Origin: Bugulina stolonifera
Lineage: Eukaryota; Bryozoa; Gymnolaemata; Cheilostomatida; Bugulidae
Assembly: GCA_935421135.1 (NCBI GenBank)
Contig: OW285190.1
Coordinates: forward strand, 3,162,001 to 3,226,000
Reading direction: 5' to 3'
Length of the DNA: 64,000 nucleotides
The first letter of the stretch is position 1. Each line of letters starts with the position of its first letter. A program made the translations under genes and the position numbers. Below are positions 54,601 to 64,000 of this stretch, piece by piece. The notes beneath the pieces were generated by a model. It searched no databases and had not been told where the DNA came from. It saw only the letters and a program-made list of their open reading frames with translations.

Positions 54601-56133
54601 AACTACTGGCGTTGTAAATAATTATAAACATGTAACCTTGTAACTTCTGTAACCACTGGCGTTGTAAATAAATATAAATATGTAACCTTGTAACTTCTGT
54701 AACTACTGGTGTTGTAAATGAACATAAACATGTAACCTTGTAACTTCTGTAACCACTGGCGTTGTAAATAAATATAAACATGTAACCTTGTAACTTCTGT
54801 AACCACTGGCGTTGTAAATAAATATAAACATGTAACCTTGTAACTTCTGTAACCACTGGCGTTGTAAATAAATATAAATATGTAACCTTGTAACTTCTGT
54901 AACTACTGGCGTTGTAAATAATTATAAACATGTAACCTTGTAACTTCTGTAACCACTGGCGTTGTAAATAAATATAAATATGTAACTTTGTAACTTCTGT
55001 AACTACTGGCGTTGTAAATAAATATAAATATGTAACCTTGTAACTTCTGTAACTACTGGCGTTGTAAATAATTATAAACATGTAACCTTGTAACTTCTGT
55101 AACCACTGGCCTTGTAAATAAATATAAACATGCAACCTTGTAACTTCTGTAACCACTGGCGTTGTAAATAAATATAAATATGTAACCTTGTAACTTCTGT
55201 AACTACTGGCGTTGTAAATAATTATAAACATGTAACCTTGTAACTTCTGTAACCACTGGCGTTGTAAATAAATATAAATATGTAACCTTGTAACTTCTGT
55301 AACTACTGGCGTTGTAAATAAATATAAACATGTAACCTTGTAACTTCTGTAACCACTGGCGTTGTAAATAAATATAAATATGTAACCTTGTAACTTCTGT
55401 AACCACTGGCGTTGTAAATAAATATAAACATGTAACCTTGTAACTTCTGTAACCACTGGCGTTGTAAATAAATATAAATATGTAACATTGTAACTTCTGT
55501 AACCACTGGCGTTGTAAATAAATATAAATATGTAACCTTGTAACTTCTGTAACTACTGGCGTTGTAAATAAATATAAACATGTAACCTTGTAACTTCTGT
55601 AACCACTGGCGTTGTAAATAAATATAAACATGTAACCTTGTAACTTCTGTAACCACTGGCGTTGTAAATAAATATAAATATGTAACCTTGTAACTTCTGT
55701 AACCACTGGCGTTGTAAATAAATATAAACATGTAACCTTGTAACTTCTGTAACCACTGGCGTTGTAAATAAATATAAACATGTAACCTTGTAACTTCTGT
55801 AACCACTGGCGTTGTAAATAAATATAAACATGTAACCTTGTAACTTCTGTAACCACTGGCCTTGTAAATAAATATAAAAATGTAACCTTGTAACTTCTGT
55901 AACCACTGGCGTTGTAAATAAATATAAATATGTAACCTTGTAACTTCTGTAACCACTGGCGTTGTAAATAAATATAAACATGTAACCTTGTAACTTCTGT
56001 AACCACTGGCGTTGTAAATAAATATAAACATGTAACCTTGTAACTTCTGTAACCACTGGCCTTGTAAATAAATATAAACATGTTACCTTGTAACTTCTGT
56101 AACCACTGGCGTTGTAAATAAATATAAATATGC
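51684..56133. repeat. Right-domain cassette R12 (about 4,450 bp, contains the 51 bp unit)
   Basis: Head complete: gcaacc 51681, gtatata 52163, gtaaacttg near 52381, GACGTC 52807. The 51 bp unit at 52883 follows. The rest matches R5/R8 tail material, including aacataaat near 54572, gcaacc at 55132, aacattg near 55484 and gttacc at 56082. The final 3,050 bp spacing leads into R13. Confidence 0.72.
52883..52933. repeat. 51 bp unit with a one-base insertion
   Basis: The usual aaccttgtaac reads aacctacttaac, so tg is replaced by act. This is the only unit longer than 50 bp, and it shifts the phase of everything to its right by one base. Other rare variants lie close by: ttctaaat near 52410 and ccttctaac near 53288. 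It may be a real mutation, a repair junction or a sequencing error. Confidence 0.95.
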
Positions 56134-56500
56134 AACCTTGTAACTTCTGTAACTACTGGCGTTGTAAATAATTATAAACATGTAACCTTGTAACTTCTGT
56201 AACCACTGGCGTTGTAAATAAATATAAATATGTAACCTTGTAACTTCTGTAACTACTGGTGTTGTAAATAAATATAAACATGTAACCTTGTAACTTCTGT
56301 AACCACTGGTGTTGTAAATAAATATAAACATGTAACCTTGTAACTTCTGTAACCACTGGCGTTGTAAATAAATATAAATATGTAACCTTGTAACTTCTGT
56401 AACCACTGGCGTTGTAAATAAATATAAATATGTAACCTTGTAACTTCTGTAACTACTGGCGTTGAAAATAATTATAAACATGTAACCTTGTAACTTCTGT
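53950..56500. repeat. About 2.6 kb duplicated segment, left member (offset 3,050 bp)
   Basis: tatataaata at 54171, gcaacc at 55132, gttacc at 56082, gcaacc at 56132 and ttgaaaat near 56464 recur 3,050 bp later. Part of the same segment also matches about 42.65-44.7 kb at an offset of 11,601 bp. Confidence 0.72.
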
Positions 56501-59183
56501 AACCACTGGCGTTGTAAATAAATATAAATATGTAACCTTGTAACTTCTGTAACCACTGGCGTTGTAAATAAATATAAACATGTAACCTTGTAACTTCTGT
56601 AACCACTGGCGTTGTAAATAAATATAAATATGTAACCTTGTAACTTCTGTAACCAGTGGCGTTGTAAATAAATATAAATGTGTAACCTTGTAACTTCTGT
56701 AACCACTGGTGTTGTAAATAAATATAAATATGTAACCTTGTAACTTCTGTAACCACTGGCGTTGTAAATAAATATAAACATGTAACCTTGTAACTTCTGT
56801 AACCACTGGCGTTGTAAATAAATATAAATATGTAACCTTGTAACTTCTGTAACTACTGGCGTTGTAAATAAATAGAAACATGTAACCTTGTAACTTCTGT
56901 AACCACTGGCGTTGTAAATAAATATAAATATGTAACCTTGTAACTTCTGTAACCACTGGCGTTGTAAATAAATATAAACATGTAACCTTGTAACTTCTGT
57001 AACCACTGGCGTTGTAAATAAATATAAATATGTAACCTTGTAACTTCTGTAACCACTGGTGTTGTAAATAAATATAAACATGTAACCTTGTAACTTCTGT
57101 AACCACTGGCGTTGTAAATAAATATAAATATGTAACCTTGTAACTTCTGTAACCACTGGCGTTGTAAATAAATATAAATGTGTAACCTTGTAACTTCTGT
57201 AACCACTGGTGTTGTAAATATATATAAATATGTAACCTTGTAACTTCTGTAACCACTGGCGTTGTAAATAAATATAAATATGTAACCTTGTAACTTCTGT
57301 AACTACTGGTGTTGTAAATAAATATAAACATGTAACCTTGTAACTTCTGTAACCACTGGCGTTGTAAATAAATATAAACATCTAACCTTGTAACTTCTGT
57401 AACCACTGGCGTTGTAAATAAATATAAATATGTAACCTTGTAACTTCTGTAACCACTGGCGTTGTAAATAAATATGAATATGTAACCTTGTAACTTCTGT
57501 AACCACTGGCGTTGTAAATAAATATAAATATGTAACCTTGTAACTTCTGTAACCACTGGCGTTGTAAATAAATATAAACATGTAACCTTGTAACTTCTGT
57601 AACCACTGGCCTTGTAAATAAACATAAATATGTAACCTTGTAACTTCTGTAACTACTGGCGTTGTAAATAATTATAAACATGTAACCTTGTAACTTCTGT
57701 AACCACTGGCGTTGTAAATAAATATAAATATGTAACCTTGTAACTTCTGTAACTACTGGTGTTGTAAATAAACATAAACATGTAACCTTGTAACTTCTGT
57801 AACCACTGGCGTTGTAAATAAATATAAACATGTAACCTTGTAACTTCTGTAACCACTGGCGTTGTAAATAAATATAAACATGTAACCTTGTAACTTCTGT
57901 AACCACTGGCGTTGTAAATAAATATAAATATGTAACCTTGTAACTTCTGTAACTACTGGCGTTGTAAATAATTATAAACATGTAACCTTGTAACTTCTGT
58001 AACCACTGGCGTTGTAAATAAATATAAATATGTAACTTTGTAACTTCTGTAACTACTGGCGTTGTAAATAAATATAAATATGTAACCTTGTAACTTCTGT
58101 AACTACTGGCGTTGTAAATAATTATAAACATGTAACCTTGTAACTTCTGTAACCACTGGCCTTGTAAATAAATATAAACATGCAACCTTGTAACTTCTGT
58201 AACCACTGGCGTTGTAAATAAATATAAATATGTAACCTTGTAACTTCTGTAACTACTGGCGTTGTAAATAATTATAAACATGTAACCTTGTAACTTCTGT
58301 AACCACTGGCGTTGTAAATAAATATAAATATGTAACCTTGTAACTTCTGTAACTACTGGCGTTGTAAATAAATATAAACATGTAACCTTGTAACTTCTGT
58401 AACCACTGGCGTTGTAAATAAATATAAATATGTAACCTTGTAACTTCTGTAACCACTGGCGTTGTAAATAAATATAAACATGTAACCTTGTAACTTCTGT
58501 AACCACTGGCGTTGTAAATAAATATAAATATGTAACATTGTAACTTCTGTAACCACTGGCGTTGTAAATAAATATAAATATGTAACCTTGTAACTTCTGT
58601 AACTACTGGCGTTGTAAATAAATATAAACATGTAACCTTGTAACTTCTGTAACCACTGGCGTTGTAAATAAATATAAACATGTAACCTTGTAACTTCTGT
58701 AACCACTGGCGTTGTAAATAAATATAAATATGTAACCTTGTAACTTCTGTAACCACTGGCGTCGTAAATAAATATAAACATGTAACCTTGTAACTTCTGT
58801 AACCACTGGCGTTGTAAATAAATATAAACATGTAACCTTGTAACTTCTGTAACCACTGGCGTTGTAAATAAATATAAACATGTAACCTTGTAACTTCTGT
58901 AACCACTGGCCTTGTAAATAAATATAAATATGTAACCTTGTAACTTCTGTAACCACTGGCGTTGTAAATAAATATAAATATGTAACCTTGTAACTTCTGT
59001 AACCACTGGCGTTGTAAATAAATATAAACATGTAACCTTGTAACTTCTGTAACCACTGGCGTTGTAAATAAATATAAACATGTAACCTTGTAACTTCTGT
59101 AACCACTGGCCTTGTAAATAAATATAAACATGTTACCTTGTAACTTCTGTAACCACTGGCGTTGTAAATAAATATAAATATGC
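56134..59183. repeat. Right-domain cassette R13 (3,050 bp, 61 units)
   Basis: gcaacc at 56132 opens the head, but gtatata is absent and the head is replaced after about 0.45 kb by tail-type units (accagtgg at 56651). Markers from about 57.05 to 59.18 kb repeat those 3,050 bp upstream, including the tatataaata unit at 57221, which otherwise occurs only at 54171. Confidence 0.74.
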
Positions 59184-59550
59184 AACCTTGTAACTTCTGT
59201 AACTACTGGCGTTGTAAATAATTATAAACATGTAACCTTGTAACTTCTGTAACCACTGGCGTTGTAAATAAATATAAATATGTAACCTTGTAATTTCTGT
59301 AACTACTGGTGTTGTAAATAAATATAAACATGTAACCTTGTAACTTCTGTAACCACTGGCGTTGTAAATAAATATAAACATGTAACCTTGTAACTTCTGT
59401 AACCACTGGCGTTGTAAATAAATATAAACATGTAACCTTGTAACTTCTGTAACCACTGGCGTTGTAAATAAATATAAATATGTAACCTTGTAACTTCTGT
59501 AACTACTGGCGTTGAAAATAATTATAAACATGTAACCTTGTAACTTCTGT
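57000..59550. repeat. About 2.6 kb duplicated segment, right member (offset 3,050 bp)
   Basis: tatataaata at 57221, gcaacc at 58182, gttacc at 59132, gcaacc at 59182 and ttgaaaat at 59514. Differences from the left member are single bases, such as gcgtc at 58763 where the left member has plain gcgtt. Confidence 0.72.
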
Positions 59551-62500
59551 AACCACTGGCGTTGTAAATAAATATAAATATGTAACCTTGTAACTTCTGT
59601 AACTACTGGCGTTGTAAATAAATATAAATATGTAACCTTGTAACTTCTGTAACTACTGGCGTTGTATATAATTATAAACATGTAACCTTGTAACTTCTGT
59701 AACCACTGGCCTTGTAAATAAATATAAACATGTAACCTTGTAACTTCTGTAACCACTGGCGTTGTAAATAAATATAAATATGTAACCTTGTAACTTCTGT
59801 AACTACTGGCGTTGTAAATAATTATAAACATGTAACCTTGTAACTTCTGTAACCACTGGCGTTGTAAATAAATATAAATATGTAACCTTGTAACTTCTGT
59901 AACTACTGGCGTTGTAAATAAATAGAAACATGTAACCTTGTAACTTCTGTAACCACTGGCGTTGTAAATAAATATAAATATGTAACCTTGTAACTTCTGT
60001 AACCACTGGCGTTGTAAATAAATATAAACATGTAACCTTGTAACTTCTGTAACCACTGGCGTTGTAAATAAATATAAATATGTAACGTTGTAACTTCTGT
60101 AACCACTGGCGTTGTAAGTAAATATAAATATGTAACCTTGTAACTTCTGTAACTACTGGCGTTGTAAATAAATATAAACATGTAATCTTGTAACTTCTGT
60201 AACCACTGGCGTTGTAAATAAATATAAACATGTAACCTTGTAACTTCTGTAACCACTGGCGTTGTAAATAAATATAAATATGTAACCTTGTAACTTCTGT
60301 AACCACTGACGTCGTAAATAAATATAAACATGTAACCTTGTAACTTCTGTAACCACTGGCGTTGTAAATAAATATAAACATGTAACCTTGTAACTTCTGT
60401 AACCACTGGCGTTGTAAATAAATATAAATATGTAACCTTGTAACTTCTGTAACCACTGGCGTTGTAAATAAATATAAATATGTAACCTTGTAACTTCTGT
60501 AACCACTGGCGTTGTAAATAATTATAAACATGTAACCTTGTAACTTCTGTAACCACTGGCGTTGTAAATAAATATAAATATGTAACCTTGTAACTTCTGT
60601 AACTACTGGTGTTGTAAATAAATATAAACATGTAACCTTGTAACTTCTGTAACCACTGGCGTTGTAAATAAATATAAACATGTAACAATGTAACTTCTGT
60701 AACCACTGGCGTTGTAAATAAATATAAATATGTAACCTTGTAACTTCTGTAACCACTGGCGTTGTAAATAAATATAAACATGTAACCTTGTAACTTCTGT
60801 AACCACTGGCGTTGTAAATAAATATAAATATGTAACCTTGTAACTTCTGTAACCACTGGCGTTGTAAATAAATATAAATATGTAACCTTGTAACTTCTGT
60901 AACCACTGGCGTTGTAAATAAATATAAATGTGTAACCTTGTAACTTCTGTAACCACTGGCGTTGTAAATAAATATAAATATGTAACCTTGTAACTTCTGT
61001 AACCACTGGCGTTGTAAATAAATATAAACATGTAACCTTGTAACTTCTGTAACCACTGGCGTTGTAAATAAATATAAATATGTAACCTTGTAACTTCTGT
61101 AACCAGTGGCGTTGTAAATAAATATAAATGTGTAACCTTGTAACTTCTGTAACCACTGGTGTTGTAAATAAATATAAATATGTAACCTTGTAACTTCTGT
61201 AACCACTGGCGTTGTAAATAAATATAAACATGTAACCTTGTAACTTCTGTAACCACTGGCGTTGTAAATAAATATAAATATGTAACCTTGTAACTTCTGT
61301 AACCACTGGCGTTGTAAAAAAATATAAATATGTAACCTTGTAACTTCTGTAACCACTGGCGTTGTAAATAAATATAAATATGTAACCTTGTGACTTCTGT
61401 AACCACTGGCGTTGTAAATAAATATAAATATGTAACCTTGTAACTTCTGTAACCACTGGCGTTTTAAATAAATATAAACATGTAACCTTGTAACTTCTGT
61501 AACCACTGGCGTTGTAAATAAATATAAACATGTAACCTTGTAACTTCTGTAACCACTGGCGTTGTAAATAAATATAAACATGTAACCTTGTAACTTCTGT
61601 AACCACTGGCGTTGTAAATAAATATAAACATGTAACCTTGTAACTTCTGTAACCACTGGCGTTGTAAATAAATATAAATATGTAACCTTGTAACTTCTGT
61701 AACCACTGGCGTTGTAAATAAATATAAACATGTAACCTTGTAACTTCTGTAACCACTGGCGTTGTAAATAAATATAAACATGTAACCTTGTAACTTCTGT
61801 AACCACTGGCGTTGTAAATAAATATAAATATGTAACCTTGTAACTTCTGTAACCACTGGCGTTGTAAATAAATATAAATATGCAACCTTGTAACTTCTGT
61901 AACTACTGGCGTTGTAAATAATTATAAACATGTAACCTTGTAACTTCTGTAACCACTGGCGTTGTAAATAAATATAAATATCTAACCTTGTAACTTCTGT
62001 AACTACTGGTGTTGTAAATAAATATAAACATGTAACCTTGTAACTTCTGTAACCACTGGCGTTGTAAATAAATATAAACATGTAACCTTGTAACTTCTGT
62101 AACCACTGGCGTTGTAAATAAATATAAACATGTAACCTTGTAACTTCTGTAACCACTGGCGTTGTAAATAAATATAAATATGTAACCTTGTAACTTCTGT
62201 AACTACTGGCGTTGTAAATAATTATAAACATGTAACCTTGTAACTTCTGTAACCACTGGCGTTGTAAATAAATATAAATATGTAACCTTGTAACTTCTGT
62301 AACTACTGGCGTTGTAAATAAATATAAATATGTAACCTTGTAACTTCTGTAACTACTGGCGTTGTATATAATTATAAACATGTAACCTTGTAACTTCTGT
62401 AACCACTGGTCTTGTAAATAAATATAAACATGTAACCTTGTAACTTCTGTAACCACTGGCGTTGTAAATAAATATAAATATGTAACCTTGTAACTTCTGT

Positions 62501-63551
62501 AACTACTGGCGTTGTAAATAATTATAAACATGTAACCTTGTAACTTCTGTAACCACTGGCGTTGTAAATAAATATAAATATGTAAACTTGTAACTTCTGT
62601 AACTACTGGCGTTGTAAATAAACAGAAACATGTAACCTTGTAACTTCTGTAACCACTGGCGTTGTAAATAAATATAAATATGTAACCTTGTAACTTCTGT
62701 AACCACTGGCGTTGTAAATAAATATAAACATGTAACCTTGTAACTTCTGTAACCACTGGCGTTTTAAATAAATATAAATATGTAACATTGTAACTTCTGT
62801 AACCACTGGCGTTGTAAATAAATATAAATATGTAACCTTGTAACTTCTGTAACTACTGGCGTTGTAAATAAATATAAACATGTAACCTTGTAACTTCTGT
62901 AACCACTGGCGTTGTAAATAAATATAAACATGTAACCTTGTAACTTCTGTAACCACTGGCGTTGTAAATAAATATAAATATGTAACCTTGTAACTTCTGT
63001 AACCACTGACGTCGTAAATAAATATAAACATGTAACCTTGTAACTTCTGTAACCACTGGCGTTGTAAATAAATATAAACATGTAACCTTGTAACTTCTGT
63101 AACCACTGGCGTTGTAAATAAATATAAATATGTAACCTTGTAACTTCTGTAACCACTGGCGTTGTAAATAGATATAAATATGTAACCTTGTAACTTCTGT
63201 AACCACTGGCGTTGTAAATAATTATAAACATGTAACCTTGTAACTTCTGTAACCACTGGCGTTGTAAATAAATATAAATATGTAACCTTGTAACTTCTGT
63301 AACTACTGGTGTTGTAAATAAATATAAACATGTAACCTTGTAACTTCTGTAACCACTGGCGTTGTAAATAAATATAAATATGTAACCTTGTAACTTCTGT
63401 AACCACTGGCGTTGTAAATAAATATAAATATGTAACCTTGTAACTTCTGTAACCACTGGCGTTGTAAATAAATATAAACATGTAACCTTGTAACTTCTGT
63501 AACCACTGGCGTTGTAAATAAATATAAATATGTAACCTTGTAACTTCTGTA
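57301..63551. repeat. About 6.2 kb duplicated segment, right member (offset 14,651 bp)
   Basis: Partners of the left member: gcaacc 58182, 59182 and 61882; gtatata 59664 and 62364; GACGTC 60308 and 63008. The offset is 293 units, one of which is the 51 bp unit. Edges are approximate. Confidence 0.72.
59184..61883. repeat. Right-domain cassette R14 (2,700 bp, 54 units)
   Basis: Copy of R9 at +14,651 bp: ttgaaaat 59514, gtatata 59664, aacgttg near 60085, ttgtaagt near 60119, GACGTC 60308, ttgtaaaaa near 61317 and ttgtgac 61392. Private changes are few, for example taatttctg near 59292 and aacaatg near 60684. Confidence 0.8.
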
Positions 63552-64000
63552 ACCACTGGCGTTGTAAATAAATATAAACATGTAACCTTGTAACTTCTGT
63601 AACCACTGGCGTTGTAAATAAATATAAATATGTAACCTTGTAACTTCTGTAACCACTGGCGTTGTAAATAAATATAAATGTGTAACCTTGTAACTTCTGT
63701 AACCACTGGTGTTGTAAATAAATATAAATATGTAACCTTGTAACTTCTGTAACCACTGGCGTTGTAAATAAATATAAATATGTAACCTTGTAACTTCTGT
63801 AACTACTGGTGTTGTAAATAAATATAAACATGTAACCTTGTCACTTCTGTAACCACTGGCGTTGTAAATAAATATAAACATCTAACCTTGTAACTTCTGT
63901 AACCACTGGCGTTGTAAATAAATATAAATATGTAACCTTGTAACTTCTGTAACCACTGGCGTTGTAAATAAATATGAATATGTAACCTTGTAACTTCTGT
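61884..64000. repeat. Right-domain cassette R15, cut by the window end
   Basis: gcaacc 61882, ctaacc near 61982, gtatata 62364, aacagaaac near 62623, ttttaaat 62764 and GACGTC 63008. It follows R10 at +14,651 bp until about 63.4 kb. The ctaacc marker then comes 650 bp (13 units) early (63882 against 49881), so 13 units are missing here. Confidence 0.76.
63984..64000. repeat. Partial unit at the window end
   Basis: The first 17 bases of a further unit, cut by the window edge. The array therefore continues beyond the window. Confidence 0.97.

Larger units (their letters stand above)
1..64000. repeat. 50 bp satellite array filling the window
   Basis: Every base belongs to a head-to-tail 50 bp unit. 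Unit starts lie at 1 mod 50 up to 3250. They shift by 33 bp after short units at 3251, 8334, 11217 and 19200, and by one base after a 51 bp unit at 52883. Counting by phase gives 1,276 units of 50 bp plus these five, and 17 bp of a further unit. The T46 consensus has 18 A, 17 T, 8 C and 7 G. Unit layout: GTAAC words begin at positions 49 (across the unit junction), 7 and 16; CACTGGCG is at 21-28; the AT-rich tail is at 31-48. All units point the same way. No stretch of non-repeat DNA is present, so there is no gene-free 'spacer' to describe separately. Host identity is not shown by the sequence; a T. brucei expression-site 50-bp repeat is my best guess. Confidence 0.99.

Noticed and set aside
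370..63881. Long reverse-strand open reading frames along the whole window, up to about 2,078 codons (17919-24155), 2,021 (10236-16301), 1,460 (19852-24234), 1,442 (11869-16197) and 1,367 (12119-16222).
   Set aside because: All three reverse frames are open at once and encode shifted versions of the same 50-residue repeat. Frames pass through the 33 bp units without harm, and starts and stops are set by single satellite variants. No unique domain, signal peptide or flank is present.
1..64000. A CRISPR array.
   Set aside because: Units are contiguous and wholly conserved over 50 bp. There is no alternation of constant repeat with unique spacer and no cas gene in the window.
1..64000. Promoters or polyadenylation signals from the TATAAAT and AATAAA words in every unit.
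   Set aside because: The words recur every 50 bp as part of an AT-rich tail and are expected from its composition. No transcription unit is visible to use them.
1..64000. Telomeric repeats, 70-bp or 177-bp type kinetoplastid repeats, rRNA, tRNA, or transposon remnants.
   Set aside because: No TTAGGG-like run, no TTA-rich 70-bp type repeat, no RNA gene signature and no sequence outside the 50 bp unit was found.
1..64000. A centromeric satellite.
   Set aside because: Possible for many eukaryotes, but nothing in the sequence (no CENP-B-box-like motif recognised, unit of 50 bp instead of about 150-180 bp) supports it over a subtelomeric or expression-site satellite. Left open.

Overview
The whole 64,000 bp window is one uninterrupted tandem (satellite) array with a 50 bp unit. 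I see no protein-coding gene, RNA gene, transposon, telomere repeat or unique flanking DNA, and both window edges fall inside the array. The unit is AT-rich (about 30% GC). It holds three GTAAC words in its first half, a small GC-richer island (CACTGGCG, unit positions 21-28) and an AT-rich tail (gtaaataaatataaatat, positions 31-48). Unit starts stay in register except at five places, which gives 1,276 units of exactly 50 bp, four of 33 bp, one of 51 bp and 17 bp of a last partial unit.

The units differ by single-base variants, and these recur in the same order and at the same spacing, so the array has a higher-order structure. The left domain (1 to about 24.2 kb) is built from copies roughly 8 kb apart, with offsets of 5,083, 2,883 and 7,983 bp, all marked by one shared 17 bp deletion. 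It also contains local expansions of a roughly 0.5 kb block. The right domain (about 24.2 to 64 kb) is a chain of cassettes of 1.6-4.5 kb. Most begin with the same head: a gcaacc junction, then a gtatata variant exactly 482 bp later, then usually a GACGTC variant 1,126 bp after the junction. Adjacent cassettes form larger direct duplications: a 2,750 bp tandem pair, an 8,250 bp tandem pair (27.3-35.6 and 35.6-43.8 kb), and copies offset by 3,050, 11,601 and 14,651 bp.

Nothing points to a bacterial or viral source. Tens of kilobases of a homogenised AT-rich satellite fit a eukaryotic chromosome. The 50 bp unit, the composition and the array size match what is known of the '50-bp repeats' upstream of bloodstream VSG expression sites in Trypanosoma brucei. 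I cannot confirm sequence identity without a search, so this is a working hypothesis.

The reverse strand has no stop codon in the consensus unit in any frame. It therefore carries very long open tracts (up to about 2,078 codons) that look like repetitive proteins. I regard them as a by-product of the repeat sequence, not as genes. The interest here lies in how the array evolves: many substitutions, almost no indels, and block-wise duplication in whole units.
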